From Rhodothermus bifroesti (GTDB taxonomy: Bacteria > Bacteroidota > Rhodothermia > Rhodothermales > Rhodothermaceae), in assembly GCF_017908595.1 (NCBI RefSeq), contig NZ_JAGKTL010000005.1, positions 1 to 64,000 of the forward strand: DNA of 64,000 bases, given 5' to 3'. Shown here in pieces: positions 27,357 through 35,803 of this stretch (within the stretch, counting starts at the first letter, position 1; the number at the start of each line of letters is the position of its first letter). The translations under genes were made by a program, and so were the position numbers. The notes below the pieces were generated by a model. The model made no database searches. It worked only from the letters and a program-made list of their open reading frames with translations, and was not told the origin of the DNA.

Positions 27357-28601
27357 ATGTCCCATCCTTCTCAAGACCCCCGCCTAAGCGCCCTGGAAGT
27401 CCTCCTATTGGGAGGAGGGTTGGCCTTGTTCCTCGCGCTGCTCTACACGCTGCAAGCCGTACTGCACCCGCTGCTGATTGCTATAGCTGCTGTGATTTTG
27501 CTTTGGCCGCTACGCACGCAGCGGGCTGTGCGGGCGCTCATGTTTTCTGGGGGCTTTTTGCTGCTGTTCTGGCTCCTGAGCCAGTTGCAGTGGGTGCTGC
27601 TGCCCTTTGTGATTGCGTACCTGTTGGCCTATTTAAGCAACCCGGCTGTCGACTGGCTGGCCCGGCGACTTCACGTGCCGCGATGGGTTTCGGCCTTGGC
27701 AGTAACCGCTGGGGTTATCGGCATCGTAGTCGCCATTGCGCTGCTTTTGGTCCCCTCGATTCTCTCACAGCTGGTTACGCTCTTGCAGCAGTTGCTCGAC
27801 AGCATGCGCTACCTGCGACGCTGGCTTTACGAAAGTCCCTGGATGGATCGGTTAGCAGAAGTGTTGCCTGTGGACCGACAGGCCATCTTGCAACAGCTCA
27901 CAACTTTTATCGAACAACAACTGCAAAAGCTCACTGGAAATCTGCCAGACTTGCTCACGACGTTGGCACAGTCGTTAGGGTCGGTGGTAGGCGCCATTAC
28001 GATGATTGCCACCTTCCCGGTGCTGCTTTTTTATACCCTTAAGGATTATCCCAAATTGCGCGATGCGTTGATTGGCCTGTTTCCGCAGCATAACGGTCGC
28101 AAGGACTACCTTGTCCATGCCAGCACGGTGGTGGGCAATTACTTGCGGGGCCAGCTGTTGATTAGTGCGATTGGTGCAGTGAACGTATCTGTAGCCTTAC
28201 TGCTTCTGAACTTTCCGTTTGCGCTGCTGATTGGGCTACTTGCTGGGATATTAAACTTGATCCCGAACCTGGGCGCAGTGCTGACCAACATTATTGCTGT
28301 GGCTGTTGCACTGCTTTTTGGCGATCCGCCGCTCTTGGATGCCGTTTTGGTAACGGCGGTATTGCTGGGGCAGGGATTACTAGAAGCGAGCGTGCTTTCG
28401 CCGAACATTCTGAGCTACCAAGTGGGTTTGCATCCTGTACTGATTTTGCTTTCCCTGTTTGTGTTCGGGTATTTTTTAGGAGCGCTGGGGTTGCTTGTTG
28501 CCGTGCCCACGACAGCTGTACTGGTCGGTTTTTATCAGAGCTATCGTGCAGCGGTGCAGCAGGCGCAAACTGTTTCGGAAACGACAGTAACCGATGGCTA
28601 A
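27357..28601 (+). CDS. AI-2E family transporter (PF01594-type permease)
   Basis: Polytopic membrane protein with about eight helices. The family hallmark is the central/C-terminal segment with FPFALLIGLLAGILNLIPNL near residue 286 and NIIAVAVALLFGDPPLLDAV. The amphipathic region after the first helices (YLRRWLYESPWMDRLAEVLP) is also typical. Family members have been proposed as autoinducer-2 exporters or Na+/H+ antiporters, so the substrate is open. Length 414 is slightly longer than average. It is 11 bp after mlaD, and its end overlaps ylxR by 8 bp. Confidence 0.87.
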   Translation: MSHPSQDPRLSALEVLLLGGGLALFLALLYTLQAVLHPLLIAIAAVILLWPLRTQRAVRALMFSGGFLLLFWLLSQLQWVLLPFVIAYLLAYLSNPAVDWLARRLHVPRWVSALAVTAGVIGIVVAIALLLVPSILSQLVTLLQQLLDSMRYLRRWLYESPWMDRLAEVLPVDRQAILQQLTTFIEQQLQKLTGNLPDLLTTLAQSLGSVVGAITMIATFPVLLFYTLKDYPKLRDALIGLFPQHNGRKDYLVHASTVVGNYLRGQLLISAIGAVNVSVALLLLNFPFALLIGLLAGILNLIPNLGAVLTNIIAVAVALLFGDPPLLDAVLVTAVLLGQGLLEASVLSPNILSYQVGLHPVLILLSLFVFGYFLGALGLLVAVPTTAVLVGFYQSYRAAVQQAQTVSETTVTDG

Positions 28602-28878
28602 GCGGCACGTCCCGCTGCGGCGATGCGTGGTATGTCGCACGCAGCAGCCTAAGTCCGCCCTTGTGCGCATTGTACGCCAGCCCGATGGTCGGGTAGCATT
28701 GGACGCTGAGCAGAAAAAAAGCGGTCGCGGTGCTTATCTGTGCCGGCAACCCTCGTGCTGGAACCCTAAGCTGGCCTTACCACGGCTGCAACGCGCGCTG
28801 CGAACCTCGATCGATGAAGCGTTTCGTGCAACGTTACTTAGCTATGCCGCGCATTTGCATAGCGCCGATACCGCTTGA
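28594..28878 (+). CDS. ylxR: YlxR (DUF448) family nucleic-acid-binding protein
   Basis: Small basic protein of 94 residues with the YlxR core: RRCVVCRTQQPKSALVRIVR at 9-28 and GRGAYLCRQPSCW near 45-57, with the conserved Cys pairs. YlxR is usually encoded between nusA and infB; here those genes are absent and it is placed between a permease and tgt, so the gene has moved or been separated. YlxR proteins have been reported to bind RNA or act on RNase P and transcription. Confidence 0.88.
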   Translation: MAKRHVPLRRCVVCRTQQPKSALVRIVRQPDGRVALDAEQKKSGRGAYLCRQPSCWNPKLALPRLQRALRTSIDEAFRATLLSYAAHLHSADTA

Positions 28879-28962
28879 AGAAAGCCGGTAAAACTGCAGC
28901 TTTTTTGGATCCTAAGAGGTTAGGCCAGCGTGGAACGGCGCCGCAGTTTTATAGGGAGGGCG

Positions 28963-30093
28963 ATGCGGTTTGTGCTAGAACGTGTCGATACGGCAACGCG
29001 CGCACGGGCCGGACGGCTCGAGACGCCGCACGGCACGGTCGAAACCCCTATGTTTATGCCAGTGGGTACCGTGGGTAGCGTAAAAACCCTCGGCCCGCGC
29101 GAACTGCGCCAAGACATTGGCGCACAGATCATCCTAGGCAACACCTACCACCTCTACCTACGGCCTGGGCTTGAGGTGCTCCGCCAGGCAGGCGGCCTAC
29201 ATCGGTTCATGGGCTGGGATGGACCTATTCTGACCGATTCGGGAGGATACCAAGTTTTTTCACTGGCGCCACTGCGCAAGCTTTCTGATGAGGGGGTCGT
29301 GTTTCAAAGCCATCTCGACGGTTCTCGACACCTGTTTACCCCTGAAAACGTGATCGACTTTCAGCGCATCATCGGGGCGGATATCATGATGGTGCTCGAC
29401 GAATGCCCGCCTGCCGATGTCTCGTTAGAGGCTGCACGTCGGGCACACGAGCTGACGCTGCGATGGGCCGCGCGCAGCCAACAGCGCTTTAGCGCAACCG
29501 AACCGCTTTACGGCTATCCACAAGCCCTTTTTGGTATCGTACAGGGCGGCGTTTTTCCTGCCTTACGGCGGGCTTCAGCCCAAGCACTGGTTGAGATGGA
29601 CTTTCCTGGCTATGCAATCGGGGGCCTTTCCGTGGGAGAACCCGCTGAGGTGATGTACGAAATGGTCGAGATCGTTACCGAACTGCTGCCTCTTGATCGC
29701 CCACGTTACCTCATGGGCGTAGGCACGCCAGCTAACCTGCTGGAAAACATCGCGCGAGGTATTGACCTGTTCGATTGCGTATTGCCTACGCGCAACGGCC
29801 GTAATGGAATGCTCTTTACGACCGAAGGCATCCTCAACATCCGCAACCGTAAGTGGCAAATGGACTTCTCCCCGATTGACCCTGGCCTGGAGGGTTACGT
29901 GTCGCAAACGTTTACCAAAGCCTACCTACGACACCTGTTTCAGGCCGGCGAGATCCTTGGGTTGCAGATCGCTACGCTGCAAAACCTGAGCTTCTACCTG
30001 TGGCTGATGCGTGCAGCGCGGCAGGCTATCTTGGAAAATCGCTATCAAAGCTGGATGAACGAGGTGCTACCGCGCATCAGTCAACGCTTGTAA
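28963..30093 (+). CDS. tgt: tRNA-guanine transglycosylase (Tgt) lacking canonical zinc ligands
   Basis: Exchanges guanine 34 for a queuosine precursor in tRNAs with GUN anticodons. ATG 28963 gives MRFVLERVDTATRARAGRLE, the standard start. Core motifs are present: DSGGYQVFSL near residue 88, MVLDECPP near 144, GGLSVGEP near 221, and the catalytic-Asp region IARGIDLFDCVLPTRNGRNG near 263. However, the zinc site is gone: Leu309, Gly311, Ser314 and Gln340 lie exactly where E. coli Tgt has Cys302, Cys304, Cys307 and His333, with identical spacing. The surrounding KAYLRHLFQAGEILGLQ and NLSFYLWLM are conserved, so the fold is probably kept. Length 376 is normal. Confidence 0.92.
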   Translation: MRFVLERVDTATRARAGRLETPHGTVETPMFMPVGTVGSVKTLGPRELRQDIGAQIILGNTYHLYLRPGLEVLRQAGGLHRFMGWDGPILTDSGGYQVFSLAPLRKLSDEGVVFQSHLDGSRHLFTPENVIDFQRIIGADIMMVLDECPPADVSLEAARRAHELTLRWAARSQQRFSATEPLYGYPQALFGIVQGGVFPALRRASAQALVEMDFPGYAIGGLSVGEPAEVMYEMVEIVTELLPLDRPRYLMGVGTPANLLENIARGIDLFDCVLPTRNGRNGMLFTTEGILNIRNRKWQMDFSPIDPGLEGYVSQTFTKAYLRHLFQAGEILGLQIATLQNLSFYLWLMRAARQAILENRYQSWMNEVLPRISQRL

Positions 30094-30156
30094 ATTGAAC
30101 CGAAGCTGCAGCCGAAGCGTTAGAGCAAAACACGCGCGACCGCAACCGCAATAGCT

Positions 30157-31392
30157 ATGCCTCGGCAGTTTGACATTCCCATCTTTTATAAAAGCCCGAT
30201 CATCTCGCGCGTCAAAGAAGCCCGCCGCCTTCAGGATCCACGCAAGAAAGATTTTTCGCCCACAGTGCTGGACTTTGGGCCGGTGCGCTTCAAGCTAGCC
30301 CGGCATTTTGGCTTCTGTTATGGCGTAGAGCAGGCCGTAGAGATCGCCTATCGGGCCCTTGAGGAAAACCCAGGCCGACGCGTTTTCCTCCTCTCAGAAA
30401 TGATTCATAACCCCCATGTAAACAGCGATTTAGAACAACGTGGCGTGCGTTTTTTGCGCACGACGCGGGGTGAGCAGTTGATTCCTTGGGACGTCTTGCG
30501 GCCCGAAGATATTGTGATCATCCCGGCTTTTGGCACCACACCCGAGATCGAGGCCGAATTGGCGTCACGTGGCGTAGACGTACACCGGTATGACACTACG
30601 TGTCCTTTTGTTGAAAAGGTTTGGAAACGCAGTAGCCAACTCGGCCAGCGCGGCTACACCGTTGTTATTCACGGGAAACGCTATCATGAGGAGACGCGCG
30701 CCACGTTTGCCCGTGCTGCTCGCGAGGCGCCCGTTGTGGTCGTGCGCGATCTCCAAGAAGCCGCCAATCTGGCACGGGTGATTCGGGGAGAGGCCGACGC
30801 GGCGTTTTTCTACGAGCATTTTCGCGACCGCTACTCCGAAGGCTTTGACCCAACGCGCGACTTGGTACGCATCGGCGTGGTCAATCAGACCACCATGCTG
30901 GCTACCGAAACGCAAGCCATTGCCGAGCTGCTGCGTCAGGCCATGATCGATCGCTATGGCGCTGAAAACGTACACGAGCACTTTGCCGATACCAGCGACA
31001 CCCTCTGCTATGCCACGCACGAAAACCAGCAAGCCACGCGTACGCTCATCGATGCTGGAGGGGACTTGGCGCTCGTGGTGGGCGGCTACAACTCCTCGAA
31101 CACCAGCCACTTGGTAGAGCTATGCGCTGAACGCATGCCCACCTACTTCATCAAAGGTCCTGAAGAGCTGCTTTCCCCCGATCGCATCCGGTACTTTGAT
31201 CTTAGGACGCAAACGGTTCAGGAAAGCGAAGGCTGGCTTCCTGCTCATCGACCTATCGATATTGTGCTGACTGCCGGCGCTTCTTGCCCCGATGCTTTGC
31301 TTGAAGCAGTGCTGCAACGGGTACTGACGTGGTTTAAAGACGTACGCGCTGTCGAAGACGTTCTGGCGCCTTACCTGGAAGCGGTCGCTTGA
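30157..31392 (+). CDS. ispH: 4-hydroxy-3-methylbut-2-enyl diphosphate reductase (IspH/LytB), long form
   Basis: Last enzyme of the MEP isoprenoid pathway, an iron-sulfur protein that makes IPP and DMAPP. The three cluster cysteines are in FGFCYGVEQA near residue 56, DTTCPFVEKV near 148 and GASCPDALLE near 371. The HNPHVN motif near 88 and ETQAIAELL region are also family features. At 411 residues with the N-terminal YKSPIISRVKEARR extension it is the cyanobacterial/plant-type long form rather than the 310-residue proteobacterial form. It is followed 3 bp later by a methyltransferase gene. Confidence 0.95.
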   Translation: MPRQFDIPIFYKSPIISRVKEARRLQDPRKKDFSPTVLDFGPVRFKLARHFGFCYGVEQAVEIAYRALEENPGRRVFLLSEMIHNPHVNSDLEQRGVRFLRTTRGEQLIPWDVLRPEDIVIIPAFGTTPEIEAELASRGVDVHRYDTTCPFVEKVWKRSSQLGQRGYTVVIHGKRYHEETRATFARAAREAPVVVVRDLQEAANLARVIRGEADAAFFYEHFRDRYSEGFDPTRDLVRIGVVNQTTMLATETQAIAELLRQAMIDRYGAENVHEHFADTSDTLCYATHENQQATRTLIDAGGDLALVVGGYNSSNTSHLVELCAERMPTYFIKGPEELLSPDRIRYFDLRTQTVQESEGWLPAHRPIDIVLTAGASCPDALLEAVLQRVLTWFKDVRAVEDVLAPYLEAVA

Positions 31393-31395
31393 AGC

Positions 31396-32130
31396 ATGGC
31401 CTGGTACCACGACTGGTTTAATCACGAGGCGTACGAGCTGGTTTACCGCCATCGCGACGATCAGGAAGCCGAGCGTGTGGTAGCGCTGATTGAACAGGTC
31501 GTGCACCCTGAGCCAGCGTGCACCATCCTCGATGTTGGTTGCGGACGCGGTCGTCATGCCCGCGCTCTTGCCCGACGGGGTTATCGCGTGACCGGGATCG
31601 ATGTGGCTGAACGCGCGCTCCAGCTAGCCCGAGAACGTGCCGAAGCAGAAGGCTTGAAAATCCAATTTGTACTGCACGACATGCGCCAGCCGTTTTGCAC
31701 CGGCTGTTTCGATGGGGTGGTCAACCTGTTTACGGCTTTTGGTTTTTTTGAAGAGGAGGCGGATCATTTGCGTGCGTTGCAGGCTATGGCCCAGGCGTTG
31801 CGTTCGGGTGGATGGTTGGTGCAGGATTTTTTTAATGCGGATTACCTTGCCCGCTATCTCGTTCCTTCAGATCATTTCACCTGCGATGGAATCGAAATCA
31901 CGCAAGAGCGCTGGTTGGAAAACGGCCGCGTCAACAAGCGCATCCGCTTGCGGCACAAGGAAACAGAGACGGTGTTCTGTGAATCAGTACGACTGCTGCG
32001 CTTGGAAGACTTCCAGCGTCTTTATGTTCAGGCTGGACTGGAGATCCAAAACATCCTAGGGGATTACGAAGGCCGCCCCTTCACGCCCGAAAGCCCCCGC
32101 TTGATCCTTTATGCGCGCAAACCTGCTTAA
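31396..32130 (+). CDS. Class I SAM-dependent methyltransferase
   Basis: Rossmann-fold methyltransferase, 244 residues. Motif I is ILDVGCGRGRHARALARRG near residue 39, followed by VTGIDVAERALQLARERAE (motif II) and VVNLFTAFGFFEEEADHLRA (motif IV). Substrate unknown; the family resembles ubiquinone/menaquinone-type or small-molecule methyltransferases. It begins 3 bp after ispH and overlaps the following lipoprotein gene by 20 bp, so it belongs to the same transcript. Confidence 0.82.
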   Translation: MAWYHDWFNHEAYELVYRHRDDQEAERVVALIEQVVHPEPACTILDVGCGRGRHARALARRGYRVTGIDVAERALQLARERAEAEGLKIQFVLHDMRQPFCTGCFDGVVNLFTAFGFFEEEADHLRALQAMAQALRSGGWLVQDFFNADYLARYLVPSDHFTCDGIEITQERWLENGRVNKRIRLRHKETETVFCESVRLLRLEDFQRLYVQAGLEIQNILGDYEGRPFTPESPRLILYARKPA

Positions 32131-32686
32131 ATACGTCGGGCTGTGGCTGCTTGTAGGACTGCTGGGGTGTGATTTGTTTGCTCCCCGTCCCCCAGAACCA
32201 CCCATGCAAGAAGGGGGCACCTTCCTGCAGCCCGATACGCCTGAACGCGTCGTGGAAAACCTTCAAGCAGCGATCGCTGAGCGCAATGCAGGAAACTACG
32301 TTCGTTCTCTGGCCGAAGATTTTACGTTTGTGCCAACAGCCAGTGCGGAAACCCGCGATCCGGCTTTATGGGTAGGGTGGGGGCGTTCGGCCGAAGAGCA
32401 ATACTTCAGTGCGCTGGTAGCCGCCCTTACGCCTTTGGCCGTGCCGCAGTTGCAGCTTAGCGCACCTACGCGTCGCTTTGAAAACCCAACGCGCTACGTG
32501 CTGGAAGCTACCTATCAGCTTACCGTGCCCCACACGCGTCCTGATGCACCTACCCTTGTGGCAGGACGGCTCATCTGGGAAATTACGCAGCAAGCAAACG
32601 GCCTTTGGGCACTTACCCGATGGACGGACCGCCAGCAAGGAGAAATGCCTTCGTGGAGTGAGCTCAAGCGCGCTTTCGTCAACTAA
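32111..32686 (+). CDS. Hypothetical lipoprotein
   Basis: Signal peptide II with lipobox LLGC: YVGLWLLVGLLGCDLF places the lipidated Cys at about residue 20. The mature part (about 170 residues) has VVENLQAAIAERNAGNYVRS, which resembles the start of NTF2-like/SnoaL-type domains, followed by a beta-rich half ending in LWALTRWTDRQ. A function cannot be assigned. It starts inside the methyltransferase gene (20-bp overlap), and its TAA shares CTAA (32683-32686) with the stop of the convergent DUF2914 gene. Confidence 0.75.
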   Translation: MRANLLKYVGLWLLVGLLGCDLFAPRPPEPPMQEGGTFLQPDTPERVVENLQAAIAERNAGNYVRSLAEDFTFVPTASAETRDPALWVGWGRSAEEQYFSALVAALTPLAVPQLQLSAPTRRFENPTRYVLEATYQLTVPHTRPDAPTLVAGRLIWEITQQANGLWALTRWTDRQQGEMPSWSELKRAFVN

Positions 32687-33762
32687 GCGACCTGCCGCAC
32701 CCGTAATGGGGGACGCACAGTTGCCGGAACCAGTTCAAACGCAATGCGGCCTAGCAGGCGGCCGTGTTCAGTGCGCACTTCAATCCGCCAGCGGCCTGGT
32801 TGCACCTGGCGCTTAAACGTATAGCCGCGGTATCCCCCATCACGTCCTCCTACCACAGCATAGGCAATTTCGTCCTGCGTAACCCACCGCTGCCGCGCTT
32901 CGTCATAACGCTGCCACACGTGCCGCACGCCTGTGCGCAGCTGCGTAGGTGCAAAGACCGAAGCAAAGCAGAAAACCGTATCTCCTTCCACGTAGTGAAA
33001 ACGGGGACTAACGCGTTGCCAGAAGCGATACCAAGGAGCGGGTTCATAGTGAAGCACGTAAACAGCATTTTCGCGCCGAACGTGATGATATACGCCCCCT
33101 TCGCGTAAGGCTAACGGCACCGGCGGAATCCAATTCAGCACATAAAGCACCCCAAGCCCGAGAACAATTGCCGCTGCAGCTAGAGCCAATTTTATGCTTT
33201 GCCCTTTGGGTACAATCCCCTGGCGATAAAAAAGAACCACAAGCAGCATGACGGGCAGCAGGCTCAGTGCGCTTGAAAGTCCAAACACCAGGTCACTTAT
33301 GCGGCGCAGTACGACCGGCACAAAAAACACGAAAAAGGTAAAGCTGCATAGCGTGTAGAGCCCAAGCAACACATACACCCCTAGCAGGCGCCGATGCATG
33401 AATTCATTGGCTACAAGTAAGCCTACAAGCCCTGCAAAAAATAGCCAGTGGGTAGGTGCTGCCGTGCTCTGAAAGTAAAACACCACGTACGCGCTAAAAA
33501 GTGCACCAAAAAGGAACTGGAGCACAGCAGGAAAATAATCGCGGTAGCGCAAAAGCCAAGCTGCGCGCAGCCGACCGTAGGTCGTGAGTACAGCAAGAAA
33601 AAGCGCAACACCTAAAACTAGGAAATAACTTAGCAAGATCAGGTTATCTGCTAAGGCATCAATGCGGCGTAGCGTGAGGGCATCCCAGGTGACCCCGCCA
33701 AAGAAAAACACCACGGGGAGCAAGCGGCGGTAGCGAGACGTCTGCACGCGCTGCGCTCGCAT
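32683..33762 (-). CDS. DUF2914 domain membrane protein
   Basis: The N-terminal half has six or more hydrophobic helices (e.g. NLILLSYFLVLGVALFLAVL near residue 40 and WLFFAGLVGLLVANEF near 107). The C-terminal soluble part (about 220-355) matches DUF2914, with VWQRYDEARQRWVTQDEIAY, GGRDGGYRGYTFKRQVQPGR and WRIEVRTEHGRLLGRIAFEL. The function of this family is unknown. It is the last gene of a minus-strand group with the cysteine desulfurase and DUF2480 genes, 20 bp after the latter. Confidence 0.78.
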   Translation of the reverse strand: MRAQRVQTSRYRRLLPVVFFFGGVTWDALTLRRIDALADNLILLSYFLVLGVALFLAVLTTYGRLRAAWLLRYRDYFPAVLQFLFGALFSAYVVFYFQSTAAPTHWLFFAGLVGLLVANEFMHRRLLGVYVLLGLYTLCSFTFFVFFVPVVLRRISDLVFGLSSALSLLPVMLLVVLFYRQGIVPKGQSIKLALAAAAIVLGLGVLYVLNWIPPVPLALREGGVYHHVRRENAVYVLHYEPAPWYRFWQRVSPRFHYVEGDTVFCFASVFAPTQLRTGVRHVWQRYDEARQRWVTQDEIAYAVVGGRDGGYRGYTFKRQVQPGRWRIEVRTEHGRLLGRIAFELVPATVRPPLRVRQVA

Positions 33763-33782
33763 AGATTACGTGCAGCGAGGCC

Positions 33783-34346
33783 TCAGTCTGCAGATTTCGG
33801 AAATGCTGGACCTACAGCCCGGGCTTGGGCATCTGAACGAGGCTCCGGCCGGCGCCAGAGCGGGACCGACGAGCAGGGCTCGCCGTACATCAGTTTACGT
33901 GCTACGGTTTGTAAGTACTGGACTGCCAATACGTAGGCACTGGGAGGAACCAGCTTGCTTGCACAGCCTTTGACAACCACAATACGATCCTTGTAACGGG
34001 ACCAATCTTCACGTGCAAGGGCCCGCGCAAAGTAGTCCCGCAGCAACGCGTCACGGCGCCCTACCGTAACCGAACGTGCGATGCCTTGCAGCTTGGTAGC
34101 CACAAGCATGTAGGCCCAAATAGGCAGAATCGCATCTGTAGAGCAGTAAAGGGCAACGTGACAGTCCGCGTACTGCGACCAGTCGTGCGCTTGCACTTGC
34201 TGGCGAAAGGCTTTTTCACGCAGCACCAACCCTTCCACTAAAAAAGGAGCTAGGTCTAGCTCAACAATGGGCTTGTCATCCCAGAGGGCTTCCAGGTTAT
34301 ATACCACAATGTCGCTTTGGGCTACGCGATTAAGGATCGGTTCCAT
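33783..34346 (-). CDS. DUF2480 family protein
   Basis: 187 residues from ATG 34346, which starts MEPILNRVAQSDIVVYNLEA. The family hallmark is at the end: VVVKGCASKLVPPSAYVLAV and KLMYGEPCSSVPLWRR, containing two conserved cysteines. DUF2480 proteins are largely restricted to Bacteroidota and relatives; no function is established. The gene follows the cysteine desulfurase by 13 bp, suggesting a link with sulfur or iron-sulfur metabolism, and the conserved cysteines would fit, but this is inference. Confidence 0.82.
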   Translation of the reverse strand: MEPILNRVAQSDIVVYNLEALWDDKPIVELDLAPFLVEGLVLREKAFRQQVQAHDWSQYADCHVALYCSTDAILPIWAYMLVATKLQGIARSVTVGRRDALLRDYFARALAREDWSRYKDRIVVVKGCASKLVPPSAYVLAVQYLQTVARKLMYGEPCSSVPLWRRPEPRSDAQARAVGPAFPKSAD

Positions 34347-34359
34347 GGCTGTGTGCATC

Positions 34360-35523
34360 TCAAGCAAAGGTCACTGCGGTGCTGCGGCGCAAGCGTTCTA
34401 CCGCAGCAATCAGCTCGGTCAATGCATAGTCAATATCGGCTTCTGTGGTAAAGCGTCCCAGGCTGATACGTAGCGTCGCTTGCGCTTCGGTATCGCTGCG
34501 GCCCATAGCCCGAAGCACATGGCTGGGCTTACCGCGGCCTGAGCCGCAGGCACTTCCAGCCGAAAGTGCCAGTGTACGTACGCTGGCAAGCAAGCGATCG
34601 GCACGCACGCCTTCCAGCGTAATACTGCTGGTTTGGGGCAGGCGTGGCGCCCCCGCTCCGTTGACGCGGACGCCCGGCAGCGCAGTGCGCAAACCTTGCT
34701 CTAAGCGATCACGCAACGCCTGTAAACGAGGCATTTCCGCTGCCATGACTTCGGCTGCCCGCAGCGCAGCAGCCCCCATGCCCACAATACCCGGCACGTT
34801 CAATGTACCGCTACGTAGGCCTTGTTCATGTCCCCCACCATCAATCAACGGCAGCAGCCGAAGCTCTGGCCGACGCCGGACGTACAGCACCCCCACGCCT
34901 TTAGGGCCGTAGAACTTATGCGCTGAGCAAGCCAAAAGATCAATGCCAGCTACCTGCACAGGAATTTTCCCTACCGCCTGCGTAGCGTCGACCAGTAGCG
35001 GTACCCCGTGTGCGCGTGCAAGCCGGGCTATCTCGGGGATGGGATGCAACACGCCCGTTTCGTTGTTGGCCCACATGACGCACAGCAGTACCGTCTCGGG
35101 TCGCAATGCCGCCTCAAGCGCTGCTAGATCCAGCCGCCCTTCAGCATCGACAGGCAGATAGGTAACCTCCCAGCCACGCTGCTCTAGCCTCCGGCAGGCT
35201 TCTAGCACCGCTCGATGCTCGGTCTGCACCGTAACCAGATGGCGCCCACGATGAATCGAGGCTTCGGCTACACCTTTAATGGCCAGATTGAGCGCTTCGG
35301 TCGCGCCACTGGTGAAAATCACATTTTCCGGTTCAGCCCCTAGTAACGCGGCTACTTGCTCACGTGCGGCCTCAACGGCTGCTTCAGCCTCCAGACCATA
35401 GCGATGACCTTTGCTAGCTGGATTACCAAAGCGCTCCGTAAAATAGGGCAGCATCCGCTCCAGCACCTGCGGATCAACAGGCGTCGTCGCGTTGTAGTCC
35501 AAATATATCGGTCGCTGCTGCAT
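34360..35523 (-). CDS. iscS: Cysteine desulfurase (IscS/NifS family)
   Basis: PLP enzyme that removes sulfur from cysteine for iron-sulfur clusters and tRNA thiolation. ATG 35523 gives MQQRPIYLDYNATTPVDPQV. Features: the PLP lysine in CSAHKFYGPKGVGVLYVRR near residue 200, MWANNETGVLHPIPEIA near 147 and the active-site cysteine loop in SAGSACGSGRGKPSHVLRAM near 325. The loop is of the longer NifS/IscS (group I) type. Length 387 is typical. No iscU or iscR is adjacent; instead DUF2480 and DUF2914 genes follow. Confidence 0.92.
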   Translation of the reverse strand: MQQRPIYLDYNATTPVDPQVLERMLPYFTERFGNPASKGHRYGLEAEAAVEAAREQVAALLGAEPENVIFTSGATEALNLAIKGVAEASIHRGRHLVTVQTEHRAVLEACRRLEQRGWEVTYLPVDAEGRLDLAALEAALRPETVLLCVMWANNETGVLHPIPEIARLARAHGVPLLVDATQAVGKIPVQVAGIDLLACSAHKFYGPKGVGVLYVRRRPELRLLPLIDGGGHEQGLRSGTLNVPGIVGMGAAALRAAEVMAAEMPRLQALRDRLEQGLRTALPGVRVNGAGAPRLPQTSSITLEGVRADRLLASVRTLALSAGSACGSGRGKPSHVLRAMGRSDTEAQATLRISLGRFTTEADIDYALTELIAAVERLRRSTAVTFA

Positions 35524-35593
35524 AGGGCCACACCACCAAATCAACCTCTTGAAACGGAAGCCCGGAGAGGGAGTTTCGTAAAGGGCCTAATGC

Positions 35594-35627
35594 AGCGGCG
35601 GAGCCGTTGCACAACAGCTCCGCCGCT
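35594..35627. other. GC-rich hairpin in the iscS / lipoprotein divergent gap
   Basis: Bases 35594-35604 are the exact reverse complement of 35617-35627 (11 bp, 12-nt loop). The 280-bp gap 35524-35803 holds no gene that I can support: a GC-rich half with this hairpin, then an AT-rich half (about 35670-35750) that probably contains promoters. The hairpin has no T tract. Confidence 0.5.
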
Positions 35628-35803
35628 ACGGTACGCTCATACAACCCACCTGGCTGCCAAACAGGAAGGGTATAATTTATATGACCTAATTTAGACAAAA
35701 TCTAAAGTAATTTATAGAGCCTCTTTGTGAAAAATCAATTAAGTACTTTATGCTGCAGCTTATCCGCCTAGGGCGTTGGACGGGGTCAAAAAAAGGGGGT
35801 GTA

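Noticed and set aside
35690-35706. Short 6-bp palindrome TTTAGA...TCTAAA in the iscS gap
   Set aside because: Too short and AT-rich to separate from chance.
35750-35803. Upstream start at 35750 for the lipoprotein signal
   Set aside because: The 18 residues before ATG 35804 are not signal-like and the purine run sits just before 35804.
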